From Caenorhabditis elegans (lineage: Eukaryota; Nematoda; Chromadorea; Rhabditida; Rhabditidae), in the NCBI RefSeq assembly GCF_000002985.6, contig NC_003280.10, forward strand, positions 1,302,001-1,366,000: a stretch of 64,000 nucleotides of DNA, given 5' to 3'. Below, one piece after another: positions 23,038-37,700 of this stretch (position 1 is the stretch's first letter; every line of letters begins with the position of its first letter). The notes below the pieces were generated by a model. That model was not told the DNA's origin, made no database searches, and saw only the letters and a list, made by a program, of their open reading frames with translations. The position numbers and the translations under genes were made by a program.

Positions 23038-25710
23038 AAGCTTCTTGCTCAAATTTGAAAATTTCCGAAAAAAATTGCAATTGTTTTTCCAAATTTCCCG
23101 TTTTTCGAGAATTTGAACAATTTTTCCCGCGTTTTCTGCACAATTTTGACGTTTTTGGGTTACTGTAGCGCCAAAAGTACGCAAACACCGAGTCTCTCAC
23201 GCGAAAATGCACAGAATCTCAAAATCATCGGAAAAAACAGTCCCAGGGGTGAAATGAGGCGCTGAACTTGAATTTGACAGTTAAAATTATCAAAAAATAC
23301 CTGAAAACATTGAAAATTCAATTTTTTTAGTTTTTTCTTTCAAAATTTCTTTTTCGGAAGATATATTCGCCTGGAAATAAATTATAGGGCTATATATTAA
23401 ATTTCTAACATTTTTCTTATGTTTCCTGCTCAAATTTGTCTTTTGGGGGGTACTGTAGCCCCAAAAGTCCGCAAACACCGCACACCTTACGCGAAAATGC
23501 ACAGAATCTCAAAATCCTCTGAAAAAAGTGTTCTAGGGGTGAAATGAGGTGCTGAGATCGAATTTCAATGTGAAAAATTATGAAAATCGTTGGATTTTGA
23601 GAAATTTTTTTGGTTTTTCGAAAAAAACCTGCACCTCCCCACCCCCCCCCCCCCCCCTCTTTCAGGGGGTACCCCTTAATCTATTCCCACTCATTACTAC
23701 ATCTTTTTTTTGCTCTCATTTTCTCTGCGTCTCTCACTTTCACATACTATCTCGTCGGGAGATTAGTGTGAAGAAGACGCTACCCTCAGAGAGCAGGAAA
23801 TGCGCGGAATTTATTGGAAAATGTGTGTGCTCTCTCGATGAGGGAAATGGAGTGAAGAAAGGGGGGGGAGGAAATTGAGATAACATGTCAAAACTCGTGA
23901 TATGATATAGCCAATAACATTGGTGAAAATTATAAGCCAGAAAAAAACATCGCAAAAAAAAATTTTTTTTAGCAATTTTTCCCGAAAATCTTTATTTATT
24001 CAATTTTCATCAATTTTTCATGCTAAAATTCGAACTCAGCACCTAATTTTACCCCTAATCCATCCTTTTCCGACAACTTTCGGTTTCTGTGCATTCTGTC
24101 GTAAGGTCCGGTGTTTGCGTACTTTTGGGGTTACCGTACCCCCGAAAAGTTGAGTTTTTGGCAAAATGTTTTTTTCTCGAAAATCTTTATTTTATCAAGA
24201 TTTTTCCTGATTTTCATGTTAAAATTCAAACTCAGCACCTTATTTTATCCATACCACACCTGTTTCCGACATTTTTGAGATTCTGTGTTACCGTACCCCG
24301 CAAGACTTAAAAATTGAGCTAGAGACTCGGAAACAAGACTTTGGCTGGAAAATTTGACAAAAAATTCGTAGGGAACTTCAATTTTGATTTAAAAAAGTTT
24401 TTTTGGAATTTCGGGAAAAAAAAATTTTAGAAAATTTTTTTTCCAAACTTATTTTCTTTATTTTTCATTTTTCACTTTCTCAATTTTTCATCTAAAAATT
24501 CAAATTCAGGTCTTGATTTTACCCCTACCACGTCTTTTCCGGCAATTTTGAGTTTCTGTGCATTTTGTCGCAAGGTCCGGTGTTCGCGTACTTTTGAACC
24601 TACAGTACCCCCGCAATACTCGAAAATTGATCTAGAAACTCGGTAAAAAAGGCTTCGGCTGTAAAATTTGACGAAAAAATTGTTGAGAAGTTAAATTTTG
24701 GAAAAAAAAATTATTTTTGGAATTTCGGTGAAAAAAAATTTTTTTTTGGAATTTTTCAAGAACAAAAGTTTTGAAAATTTTCTGAATATTTTTTCCATGA
24801 TCCCCTTTTTTGAGTTGTTTTTCAACGCAATTTTCTCTGCACTCTCTTCACTCTCTCATCCACTCCATTCATCATTTTTTCCAGCGCGCATGTCTGGAAC
24901 AGAGATTCACTTTTATTTTTCCTTTTTTCTTTTTTTTTTTTTGCTCCAAAACTTCTTTTCCACTACTTGAAATTTTAAGTCTTAAAAATTTCAGCACAAA
25001 ATGAGCGCATTTGAATGTCGAAAATGCGATGATTTTCCGATTGAGGAGAACACGGAGGACGAGGATGATGACGAGTGTCCGACGGTTATTCGGAGGGTAG
25101 GTTTTTTCAGGAAAACCGTTGATTTTTAAAGGTTTTAACTATAAAAATCAAATTCAGCAGCGTTTTTTTGCTCCTAAACCGGTTTTTTTGCAAAAAGCAA
25201 CAAAAAAATTAAAAATTTTTTTTTTTTCAAAACTCGAAATTTTTCTCGAAAACCAGCAACTTTTAAAAATTTTCATATCAAAATTCAAATTCAGCGCCAC
25301 TTTCTACCCCATTCCCAGCTTTTTCAGCCAATTTTAATTTTCTGTGCATTTTGTCGTAAGGTATGGTGCATCGATTTGTGTTTGCGTACTTTTGAGGCTA
25401 CAGTAATTCCAAAAAACTTAAAATTGAGCCAGAAGTTTAGAGAAAAACTTATTAAGGGTGAAAAATTACGGAGAATCCGAATTTCTTAATAAAAATTGTG
25501 AAAAATTTCAAATTTCTACAAATTTTCCAGTAAAAAATTTTCTCGGCAAAAAAACGCAACTCATTTTTGGAATTTTTCACACCGAATTTCATTTTCAACA
25601 CAATTTTTTACCCCTCAAACACCATTTTAAGTCAATTTCAAAGCATTCTGCATTTTGTCGTAAGGTGCAGTGTTTGCGTACTTCTGGAGCTACAGTAACC
25701 CAAAAAATTT
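22590..25710. repeat. TACTGTAG-type dispersed elements upstream of and in jip-1 intron 1
   Basis: Copies of GGGTTACTGTAG...AAAGTACGCAAACACCG...AAAATGCACAG, or its reverse, centred near 22600, 23170, 23460, 24110, 24580, 25380 and 25670. Where intact, each copy is flanked by AATTCGAATTCAGCGC/ATTTTTCACCCC on one side and the inverse on the other, so the whole 200-310-base element is roughly palindromic. There is no coding capacity. Confidence 0.8.
24984..24994 (+). promoter_or_regulatory. Probable trans-splice acceptor of jip-1
   Basis: AAAAATTTCAG ends at 24994, six bases before the ATG at 25001. No upstream coding exon joins it in frame, so spliced-leader addition here is the simplest reading. 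Confidence 0.5.
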
Positions 25711-28700
25711 CAAAAATGAGCTAGAAGCTCGAAAAAAAAAAGTTTCCAGGGTAAAAAATGTCGGGAACTCGATTTTCATATCGAAAAACCAAAAAGAAGC
25801 CTCTAAAACCTCCAAATTTCCTGAATTTTTTTCCAGTCCTACTCAGCCGACTGGCTGCACAACGACAATTCCTCTGGAGGTGATGACGATTCAGAAGAGG
25901 ATTCTGACGCCGAATTTCTGGTTCATCCGTGTCTTCGGAGTATTATTAAATCGAAATCCGCTTACGCAGTTCCCCGTAACTCTGATGACGTTGCAGCGGC
26001 GGCAGCGATGAAAAATAACAGAATTAAGCCGAGCAAAACAAGCTTTGAGGTGAGCTGGATGAGGAGGTGGTGGTGAAGATGTAGTTTGTAGTCTTTGTAG
26101 TTTTTGTAGTTTGTAGTTTATAGTTTGTAGTCCGTCAGACCAATGTTTTTTAGTTTAAAATTGATTGAGTCTGCCATTTGCAGGTTCATAGTTTTGTGTG
26201 GTTAGATCTGTTATTTCGAAGTTGGTAATTTATAGTTTGTAGTTTATGGTTTGTAGTTTATAATTCGTAGTTTGTAGTTTGTAGTTTGTAGTCTGTAGTG
26301 TATAGTCCATCAGGCCAAAATTTGCAAGTTTAAAATTGATTGAGTCTGTCATATGTAGGTTAATAGTTTTGTTTGGCTAGATCTGCTATTTTGAAGTCAG
26401 AGATTTATAGTTGTAGTTTGTAGTTTGTAGTTTGTAGTTTGTAGTTTGTAGTTTCTAGTTTGTAGTTTGTAGTTTATAGTTTGTAGTTTATAACTTGTAG
26501 TTTGTAGTTTGTAGTTTGTAGTTTATAGTTTGTAGTCCGTCAGACCAATATTTGCCAGTTTCAAAATGATTTGATCTGCCAAATTTAAATTTTTTGTATA
26601 TATTTTACAATTTATAGTTTATAGTTTGTAGTTTGTAGTCTAGCAGACCAGAACACCATTTTTCAGATTTCCTTATCAAAAATGATGGAATCAACGAGTA
26701 AAAGCATAGCGGAAGAAGCAGAATACTCAGTAGCCGACCTACTTCCGACACTTGATGAAAAATGGCCGGACCCTGAGGAAGAAAATGAAAATTTGAAGTC
26801 AAAGCGGCGGAAATCCAATATTATGAGGTGAAAATTCGAATTCTCCATCGTTTTTCACATGTTACCCGTTTTTTCTGGGTCTCTATCGTTAATTTTGAGA
26901 CTTTTGGGGTACGGTAGCCCCAAAAGTCCGCAAACACCGTGAGCGTGACGCAAAAATGCACAGAAAAACTCCGATTTTGCTGAAAAAGTAGAGATATGGG
27001 TAGAAAATCATGCTGATATTGAGTTTTGGCATGAAAATTGTTGAAAAATCATTTTTATATCGCAAAAAAGGAACATTTTCCCTGTTAATCCAAATTTTCC
27101 CCCTTTGAAACATAAAAATTCGAATTCCTCACCATTTTTCACTTCTAGAATACTTTTTTTTGGAGTCCTAGCGTAAAATTTGAAAATTTGAGGTTACTGT
27201 AGCTTGAAAAGTGCGCAAACACCCAGCATCTTACGACAAATTGCAGAAAATCTTAAAATCGGCTGAAAAGGCGGGTTTAGGGGTAAAAAATGACGCTGAG
27301 CGTGAATTTTGATATGAAAAATGTTGAAAATATCTAGATTTTGTGAAAATTTGGAAAATTTGGTTCAGTATTGGTCTGCCAAAGTCCAGCATACTCTAAA
27401 CTCAAATTTCCAGGTACTCCCCGAGCCTATGTGACTCTGATCTATCACTGAACCTCCATGATAAGGATTCTGAAGATGATGAGGATCGTATTCTAAACCG
27501 CCCGTCCGGATGTTGGTCCTCGCCGCCCAACTTCTTCGATGAAACATTTCGCGGTGTTTCTCCAATGAATCGTTAGTTTGTTTACTGTAGTTTGTAGTCT
27601 AGGCTTTACTATAAACTACAAAAATTGGTTGTGAAAAAATGTTTTGAAATATCAAAAAAAAAAAAGAAAAAAAATCGAATTTTTTCCCAAAAATTTCAAA
27701 CGAAATCAAATTTTGACGTTAAAATTCAGATTCCTCGCATTTTTTCACCCTAGACCCATTTTTCCTGGTGTTTCCTGCTAAATTTTGATCATTTTGGGGT
27801 ACTGTAGCCCCAATAGTACGCAAGTACGCAAACACCGAGCCCCTCACGCGAAAATGCACAGTTTTCTGGAATTGCGTAAAAAAGTTGGGGTAGGGGTGAA
27901 AAATGGTGCTGGAAACGAATTTAATAGTGAAAATGTTTTAAAATCGGCAGAAAATATAAAAATTTGAAGAAAATTTTAAAAGTTGTTTTTCAAAAAAAAT
28001 TTTATCCAATTGTTTTGCACAAAATCAAATTATTAAGTGAAAATTCAGATTCCTCGAATTTTTTCACTCTAGCACCATTTTCCCCCGTGTTCTCTGCTCA
28101 ATTTTGACCATTTTGGGTTACTGTAGCTCGAAAAGTACGCAAACACCGAGCCCCTCACGAGAAAATGCACAGTTTTCTACAATTGCGTAAAAAAGTTGGG
28201 GTAAGAGTAAAAAATGGCGCTGAAAACGAATTTTATAGTGAAAATGCTCGAAAATCAGCGGAAAATCCAGAAATTTTGAATTTTTTGAAATAAAAAAGTT
28301 TGAAGTTAAAAAAAAATTTCCAGAAAAGTGTTGGTCAGCACCGGATCTCGAGGATATTGTGTTCAAGACATGCAATGTGTTGTATAATTATGACGTCATC
28401 GGCGGCGGGAAAATTCCAATTTTGAGGGAGCTAATCGACGAGGACTCCATTGCAATTGGGTATCCAGTTATAGAAACACCTGATAATGGTATGTAGTTTG
28501 TAGTTTGTAGTTTGTAGTCTGCTAGATTACAAACTACAAATAAAATTTGAGTTCATGGCACATGTCCCCTTAGTTTTCTGGAAAACTTATTTGGGAAATT
28601 TTGAAATTTTGAAAATTAAAATTTTTTCCAAAAATTTGAATTTGCAGCCGACCGCATGGTGCAACTGCGCTCCACGGATAATTTTGCAATTTTTCGAATT

Positions 28701-31700
28701 TTCTGAAGGATTTTAAAGCTGTTTCACTGACAAATTCAAATTTTCCGCCAACCAGATCAATAAATAAGCAGTTTTCTCATTAGAGCACACTTGCAGCACG
28801 CGGTCGGCGGGAAATTTGAGTTTTCGGGTAAAAAAACGTGGTTTTTGCGAATTTTTGCACTAAATAAAAAAGCGAAAAATTTAATTCAATAAATTTTGTC
28901 AAAAGTCCCAAAAAAAATTCAAAAATTTTTTTTTTTTTTTTTCCAAATTTCAATTTTTTTTTGAAAAAACCTTCCAAACGACACTCCGACATTCCGTTTT
29001 CTACAACTTTCCCAAAAAATCCCTAATTTCTGCACACCATCCTTATTTCAGACCCTTCAGTTTGCTCGTACCGTCTACCATCATCGCTCGGCTCCGCCCC
29101 CTCACCCAGTCCGCCCCGCCCACTTTCACCAGTATTCGGACAACCTGCACCCCCACAGTGTACCTAATTTTTTTTTTGAAAAATTGGAAAAAAATTGAAA
29201 TTTTTTTTCCAAAATTTTTTTTTAATTTTAAAATTTTTTCAGACAGAATGCACGTGTCCCAGTCAATGCACCTACCACGTCGTCCAGATATTGAAGCATT
29301 CTTGGCAGATTGCCAGAATGATTACACTCAGGCTCCGCCTACTTTTAATATTGGCTCAGATTTGGAGGATAATATTACTGAGGAGGAGGAGGAAGACGAT
29401 GAGGAAGATGAGGAGGATGTCAGAAAGACGGAAGAGGTAAAAATATAGATTTGGCGGGTATTTGAAAATATTTGAAATTTGGAAAAATAAAAAATTTCAA
29501 AAAAATTTCATTAAAAAATTCCCCGAAATATTTTTAAATCCCAAGTTTTAATGTGAAAATTCGAATTCCTCGAATTTTTTTTAACTATCATCATTTTTTG
29601 CTGTGTTTCCTGTTCAATTTTGACTATTCTGGGGCACTGTAGCCTCACAAGTACGCAAATACCGAGCCCCTCACGCGAAAATGCACAGAATCTCGAAAAT
29701 CTCTGAAAACCGTGTATAGGTGTGAAAAATGGCGCTGAGTTTGAACTTTGCTATAAAAATGTATAATTTGCTATGTTTTTGTGCAAAAACTGCAGAAAAC
29801 TATGCAAAATCCTGATTTTTCGACAATATTTCACAAAAATACGGAATTTTCGCTATTTTTTACCCCTTGTCACGAATTGCAAAAAAAATTTAGTCCATGC
29901 GGACTCGAACCCCGGTCTTATGAGTGCCAGTCATCTCTATTAGCCACTGGGCCACGCTGGAGAACCTCAAGTTTTGGCTGTTTGCCAGCGTGGCCTAGTG
30001 GCTAAGAGTGATGACTGGGGAGCACAAGACCGGGGTTCGAGTCCCCGTTCGGGTTTTTAATTTTTTCGGGTTGCTGTTGCGCCAAAAGTACGCAAACACC
30101 ATACCTTACGACAAAATGCACAAAAACCTAAATTTGTCTGAAAAACCCTGTTTATGGGGTAGAAAATTGAGCTGAAAACGAATTTCTATATGAAAAATTT
30201 TATGAAAGAAGTTTAAAAAATATTTGGTTTTTTTCCGAATTTTTTTTTTTGATTTTTCTCATTTTGGGGCAAAATTGTGATTGTGCTTAAAACAAAAATT
30301 CGGAAATTTTCAAAAACAGTACATAAAATTAAATTTGCTAGACTACAAACTACAACTTTTTTTCTATACAGGTTTGGCCTGAAAACGCCACAGCCAACTT
30401 TTGCTGGTCAGACGGTGTGCGCCGTGTCCATCGCAGTGCCACATTTCAAATCAATCGATATTTGGATGATGACGTCACGGATGGAGGTACAGTATCCCCA
30501 CCACTTCCTCGGATTACTGTATCTCGCTCCGCCCACTCACAGCTCTACAATTTGGGCGCCGAGGAGACGGAAGACGATGCGGATGGGGATGGGGATGATG
30601 ATGATGACGTGGCAGAAAATTTGAATGAAAATTGCAGTTCCGGAGTGTCACAGTTGGATGAAACTGAAAAGTTGGTTTATTTTTGATGTTTGCTTCAAAA
30701 AAAATTTAAAATCCTCAAAACGTACTTTTGGCGCTACAGTAACCCGAAAAACTTTAAAATTGGCTAGAGACCTTAGAATTGACATATAAAAACTGTTTTT
30801 ACACATAAATTCCTATTAGAAATTTTTTGGAAAAAAATACAGAAAAAAAATTCAGAAAAAAAAATCTAAAAAATTTGATTTTTAATATTTTCCAAAAGGA
30901 GTTGTTGTTCAGCTATACCATTATTATTAGTGTCTATCAGGCGTAATATATTTGTGTTTTTTCTTTTCGCTTTTTTTTTGCGTTTCCATGACTTCAATTC
31001 TGCTTTGCTGTCTCTTTTTTCCAAAGTTTTAGCATTTTTTTTGGCTAAGTTTTCGAAAAATCAAGTTTTTCGTATTAAAACATAATTTTCAACTATTTTT
31101 GTTATCAAAAATGAATTCTACACCTCTTTTTACCCCCATGACATTTTTTTCAGAAAATTTTGAGTTAATGTGCATTTTGTCGTGAGACATGGTGCATCGA
31201 GAGGAAACTTGGGTACTTTTGGGGTTACAGTACACCATTAAAAACTCAAAAACCCGAACGGGGACTCGAACCCCGGTCTTGTGCTCACCAGCCATCCCTG
31301 TTAGCCACTAGGCCACGCTGGCAAACTGCCAAAACTTGGGGTTCTCTAGCGTGGCCCAGTGGCTAACAGGGATGGCTGGCAATCACAAGACCGGGGTTCG
31401 AGTCCGCACGGAATAACTTTATTTTTGCAAATTGTGACAGGGGGTAAAAAATAGCGAGGATTCCGAATTTTGAGGAAATATTGCCGAAAAGTTAGGTTTT
31501 TGCATAGTTTTCTGCAGTTTTTTAAGCAAAAATAGATAAATAATGAATAATGTTCAATAGCTGGTTTTAAATTTGAAAAAGCCAATTTCCAATTAATTCC
31601 ACTACTCAAATATTACCTACTCGTACACATCCCGCCTGTGAGCTCCAGCTTCTCCTCCTGCTCAGCGGAGCATTTTAGTGCTCTCCTAGTCTCCTAGTCT

Positions 31701-34700
31701 TGCTTCTTCTTCTTCTCAAATTTTTAATCAAAAAACGTGTGAGAAGAAGAAGTAGCTGTGAGCTCCGCGAGCCCTCTGGAGCGGCACAACTTTTTTTCCT
31801 ATTTTTCACCATTTTTCTATGATTCTTTGCGTCTCTAACTCTCTAATTTTCGTTCCATTTGACTTGTTTTAATATGCATTAGTTTTTGCTTTTTTACACC
31901 CACCTAAACTTTTAGAAAAGCTGTAGGAAAGAGAAAAACTGCAGAAAACTATGCAAAAATCACACTTTTAGACAATATTTCATTGAAATTCGGAATCCTC
32001 GCTAATTTTTACCCCTTGTCGCAATTTGCAAAAAAAAGTTAGTCCGTGCGGCTCGAACCCCGGTCTTGTGATTGCCAGTCATCCCTCTTAGCCACTGGGC
32101 CACGCTGGAGAACCCCAAGTTTTGGCCGTTTTCCAGCGTGGCCTAGTGGCTAAGAGGGATGGCTAGTGAGCACAAGACCGGGGTTCGAGTCCCCGTGCGG
32201 GTTTTTGAGATTTTTTGGGTGTACTGTAGCGCCAGGAGTACGCAAACACCGATCGATGCACCATGTCTTACGACAAAATGCACAGAAACTTCAAATGATC
32301 CAGAAAAAGTGTTTTAGGGGTAAAATTTCCTGCTGAGTTTGAATTTTTACATAAAAACTTTGAAAAGTTGCTGAAAAATCTACTTTTTTAAAGTTTTTAA
32401 TCTTAGTTTTAAATTTTTGGCCTCGAAAAACTTAAACCCGCCAATCAAAAAAGTTCCACTCTTCTTCCGGAAATATATATGTATTGAGATAGTTGTCAGA
32501 ATGACGAATAGTCACTTTTCTTCTCTAAAAAAAGCGAAAAAAAAGAAAAGTATGCTCCTAATCCTCCCCAATGGAATTTCATTGACCCATCCCCCCGTCC
32601 CTCTCTTTTCCGTCCATTTTTCTTTTCTTTTTTTTATTTCTTGCCCGTTTTTCACACTATTTGGGAAATATATATATATACTAGTACACCCCAGTTATTT
32701 GTCTTTTGGAAAAGTTGGAAAAAATTTTTGAAATTTTTTTTTGAAAATTTTTCCGAAAAATTTGAAAAAAATTTTCAAATTTTTTCGACTTGAATTTCCG
32801 ATTCTGCATAAGTTTAAGTTTCGTAAAAGTGTTTTGGAGACTAAAAAATAATAAATTCATGCGAGAATATCTCCAAATTTCAGTTTTCAGACAATTTTTA
32901 AACTTTTTCAAAAAAGTCCAAAAAAATTTTTTTTCAACATTTTCCAAAAATTCATAATATTTGCTATTTTTCTTATTCATTTCAATTTTTCGTCGGCTTT
33001 AGCATTGCCACATTTTTTCCTGATCTCTAGCGTCAAAATAAAATTCAAAATTTCTGGGTTACTGTAGCTTCAAAAATACGCAAACACCTAACCTCACGGC
33101 AAAATACACAGAATTATGAATGTTTCTAAAAAACTGCTTTTAGGTGTAAGAAGAGTGCCTAGCTTGAATTCCACATTAAAAAAATGTTTAAAATTTCCTA
33201 AAATTTGAAAATCTACTTTTTGCTGTTAGTTTGAAAATTTCTGGGTTACTGTATTCCCAAAAGTACGCAAACACCATAGCCCACGACAAATTGCACTAAA
33301 CACCAAATGGAGCACACATTTTTGCTCATTTTCTCACCCCCCCCCCCCATGAAATGTTTTATGTGTATTTGTATGCGTGTGTATTCGGGGCCAGCCGCTT
33401 CTGCAGGAGAAACGGATTAAGTTTCTCATTTTACCCCCTTTTTATTTTTAGGTTACCCTTCCATTATTTATTCCTTTCCACTCTGTACGTCACAAAATTT
33501 TCTATGTCTGAGATTCTTTTTCTTCATGTTTTTGAGCAAAACCTGCAGAAAACTATGCAAAAACCTAACTTTTCTGCAATATTTCCTCAAAATTCGGAAT
33601 CCTCGCTATTTTTTACCCCTTGTCACAATTTGCAAAAATAAAGTTATTCCGTGCGGACTCGAACCCCGGTCTTATGAGTGCCAGCCATCCCTGTTAGCCA
33701 CCGGGCCACCCTGGAGAACCTGAAGTTTTGGCTGTTTGCCAGCGTGGCCTAGTGGCTAAGAGGGATGGCTGGGGAGCACAAGACCGGGGTTCGAGTCCCC
33801 GTTCGGGTTTTTGAATTTTTTTCGGGTGTGCTGTGCCCCTAAAAGTACGCAAACATCTCTCGATGCACCATATCTTACGAAAAAATGCACAGAAGTTTGA
33901 AATGTGTAAAAAAGCTGTAATTTTCGTACTAAAAATCTCAAAAACCGACGGTTCTCAATCTGAGAGTTGTGTGTAGTTTGTAGTCTGACCCACTTTTCAT
34001 CAAAAGCCGGTGGGCGTGGCATGGTGTTCTTACGGAAATTAGGTTCTAGCACCCTCATTTTCTTACCCCTTCCATGCGTTTTTCCTTCATTTCAATCCTT
34101 TTTTCTCACCAATCTTTTTCAGAAGAAAATGTCAAGAAAATTTATGTGTATTTTTTTTTAGAATTTTTTGTTTTTTTTTGAAAAAAAAATTTCAAAAACG
34201 ACAAAAAAATTGCTGAAAACTTTAAAAAATCGGAAGTATTAAAAAAAAAAATTTCGAATCATTTTCTAGATTTTTTGCTTAAAAATTCAAAATCATCATA
34301 GTTTTTCATCCCTTACACAAGTTTTTTAGACAATTTGGAGTTTCTGTGCATTTTGTCGTAAGGTATGCTGCCTCGATCGGTGTTTGCGCACTTTTGGGCC
34401 TACAGTAACCCGGAAAACTTGAAAATGGAGAAAGAAGCTTAAAATAAACTTTTAAACGTTGAAAATTCTAAAAAAAAATTTGAATTTTGTTCGGAAAATC
34501 TAGGAAAATTGAATTTTAAATCAAAATTCAGAAAATGCTTACAAAACTTGGTCTATATCTCATAAACTAGCAAATTTTAGAATTTTCAACACATAAATTT
34601 GAATTCAGCGTCATTTTTTACCCCACATACAAGTTTTTAAGACAATTTCACGTTTCTGTGCATTTTTGCGTAAAGTGCGGGGCTTGCGTATTTTTGCGGC

Positions 34701-37700
34701 TACAGTAACCTGGAAAATTAAAAAAATGAGCTAGAAACCTCAAATCGAAACGAATTATAGGTGAAAAGTGACGAGGAATTCGAATTTTGTATTGAAATTA
34801 ATGTGGAAATCAATTTTTACCAAGTTTTCTGATTTTTTTTTGCAAATTTACTCGAAAATTTACACTTTTAGGTCAAAATGACATGTTTTTTTGTCAAAAA
34901 AAAATTTAAAATTTCGTTCTCTAATGGATTCTAAATGGGTTTCCCGGAATCCCACAGAATTTCCAATTTTTTGAGAATTTTCAAATTTGTTAGGTCCAAA
35001 AAAAAATTTTTTTCTAAATGTTTCAAATTTCATTTAAAAAAAATTTAAAAATTTTTATTTTCAGTCAAGCCTACTCGACTCGTCAAGCGTGGATGGAACG
35101 TGGCAGTCTTGTGTGCTTAGGCTCCGCCCACAACTGCCGTAACGTCATCGGTGGCGGAGGCGGTCATGTGGAGGAGCTACAATTGCCGAAGAATCATCAT
35201 CGGTTACATCCTGAGATTTTGGATAATGGAGTACATGCTAATGGGATACAAAGTCAATATGGTAGGAATATAGCGGGAATTTGAAATTTGAAAAAAAAAT
35301 TTTCAAAAATTTTTTAAATGTTTTTAAAAATTTTTTTAATCCTTTAATTTAAAAAAAAATTCCCAATTTTTTTCCAAAATCTATATTTCCAGGCTCCTTC
35401 TCCTCTCTAGCCCAAAATGAGCCCACATCATCACTAATGCGTCGTTCATGTACCACTGACGAGTTCCATCGAGTACGGCGGCGGCTTCCCCGGCGGCCCG
35501 ACGAGCTCGGCGAGCCAATTGACCTACTTCCGCAGTCTAAATCAATGTATGAGAGAGCTCTGCAGTTTGGGTATGCCACGTCATCCACGTCACCGCCGGA
35601 AGATTACACGTCGAAGGAGATGAAGAAGCGGCCGCCGAATTTAGCACTACAAACTACAATCGACACGATTCGGTGGGTTCCATATCTTGGAAAATACAAT
35701 ATTTTGAAGGTTTTTACGTTGAAATTCGGATTCAGCATAGTTTTTTACTCCTCATACCAGTTTTTCAGAAATTTTTAAATTTCTGTGCAATTTGTCGTAA
35801 GGTGCGCGGTGTTTGCGTATTTATGGGGCTACAGTAACCCGGAGTTTTTGAAAATTGACCTAGAAACTTTGAATCAAAACACATTCTGGGGTAGAAAATT
35901 ACGAGAAATTTGAATTTCGTATTGAAAATGTTGAAAATCCTCATTTTTACCGAGTTTTTTTTTTGAAATTTTTTTCAACATTTGTAATTTTTAGTCAAAT
36001 TTCTCTTGACCAAAAGCATCAGCACATTTTTTCAACTTAACCACGAAAAGTTTCAACCCGCTAGCACTAAAACTGACAAAACTCCGTATCACAATGGTTA
36101 ACTGGGTCGCTACTCAGCCAATTTTCCAAAAAGTTGAGCTAGAAGGCTGAAAATTTGGGGCTAAGCTCAAATTTTGGCGCTGATTTCAAATTTTCAACTC
36201 AAAAATTTGTAGAATTAAGGGTTTTCTTTCAATATTCCTATGATCTACTAGTGAACTACCGCCATTACTCAACAGCGTAATTTCGGAGCATCGTTGCTCA
36301 CATACACCCATGGTTTAATCATTTTTCCATGCACCCATCCATCCATCCGTCAACTGTTTTGCTCCGCCGGAGCAGTAATCTTGAGGCTCCGCCTCTTAGA
36401 GACGCAGAGAAGAATAATGAGTTTGCGACCGGGGGTCCCCCGTTCTTCTAAGTACTTACGCATTCCCCCATTCTTTTTGAAGACACACAATTTCTTTTTT
36501 TGTCTTTTTACTCCTCTTCTTCCTTCTATACTTTTTATCTGAAATTTAGAAATTTAGATAAAAATTCTGTAAAAAATTTGGAAAATTTGAATAAAAATTG
36601 AGTTTTTAAAACTCCCATAACTTGAAAACTAAATTTTTTTTCAAAAATTGTCTGATTGCAAAAATGTTGAGCATAATATTGACTAAAATTTGTTAGTTGA
36701 CAACTTTTTTGTAGCTTGCTTCTGAACAAAGTTACGGCGCCCGACATTTCACGGGGCCAAGTTTGGACCAAAATTTTAGGCGGGCCTGTCAGACGTCAGC
36801 CGCTATAGTTTGTTTAAGTGCTAGAAACTGAGGTGTTGGTTTTGACTTAACGTAAATTGCAAAATTCAAAACCAAGTCGGTTTTTTAGCAGCCGACTCCT
36901 CACGGGTCAAGTTCTCAATTCTTCATTGGACCCGTAAATTGTCGGCCGCTATAACTTTCTCTAAACCGTTTTTGTAAAATGGGTATTAATTAACTTAAAA
37001 AAAATATAATTATGCATAAACCTGAAAAACAAATGTTAGAGCGGCCGACACTTCACGGGTTAAAAAATGTAAAATTTCGAATTTGGACTCATAAGGCGTC
37101 GGCCGCTGTAACTTTGTTCAGAGTGGAGTTAGAGAAAAGTTACCAAATAACTATCTAAGCCAAATATTATGTTGAACATTTTCGCAATTAAAAATATTTT
37201 GATGAAGCTTCTAGTTTTCAAAATATGCAGGTTTTAATAAGGTTCTTTTTATTTTTTTCAAATATTTTTCAGAAAACTTTTTGAGGGAGAAAACATTTAA
37301 AATTTCTGATTTTTCCAAATTTGTTGAATTTGAATAATCAAAACTGTTAAACTTACTCGTTTTTAACTATTTTCTAGTAAAAAATTCCAAAAAAAAAGGG
37401 AGAAACTAGTCATTTTGTTTTTCAATTACCCCCCGAGCTGTTTTCCGAAAAAAAGGGAGAAATTGAATTGAAAATAGAAACAATTTACGTTACTTTTCTC
37501 GTTTTTAAACTACTTTTGTTTTTGTTTTTAGTATGCTAGTTCGGCAAAAAAAAATTTGAAAAAAAAAACATTTTTTTGCAAATTTTTTTTCGCAATTTTT
37601 TTAGAAAAAAAAAATGTCCTAAATTTTTTTTCCAAAGTTTACTATTTTAGCCAGGCCTAGTTTAATATTATATAAATATTTCCAGGCAATCATCTGGAAT

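Larger units (their letters stand above)
21216..25000. other. vig-1/jip-1 intergenic region, repeat-rich
   Basis: No gene is supported. At 21225-21420 is a GC-richer single-copy block (GCCGCGAGCCGAGTGC, AGAGAGCCGCGACGTC) that could be promoter sequence. Hairpin-repeat units in the CTACAAACTAC orientation lie at 21595-21805, 21938-21980, 22125-22165, 22443-22485 and 22993-23037. TACTGTAG-type elements follow at about 22595, 23160, 23450, 24090, 24290 and 24550. A C run is at 23641-23657. Another single-copy block lies at 23690-23880 with a Ser-rich pyrimidine tract. The stretch ends with the jip-1 trans-splice acceptor. Confidence 0.55.
26890..35850. repeat. TACTGTAG-type elements in jip-1 introns 3-10
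   Basis: Copies centred near 26920, 27210, 27820, 28130, 29650, 30080, 30740, 31190, 32240, 33070, 33260, 33850, 34370, 34690 and 35810, in both orientations. Those near 27820 and 28130 are close duplicates about 310 bases apart with matching flanks. Confidence 0.8.
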
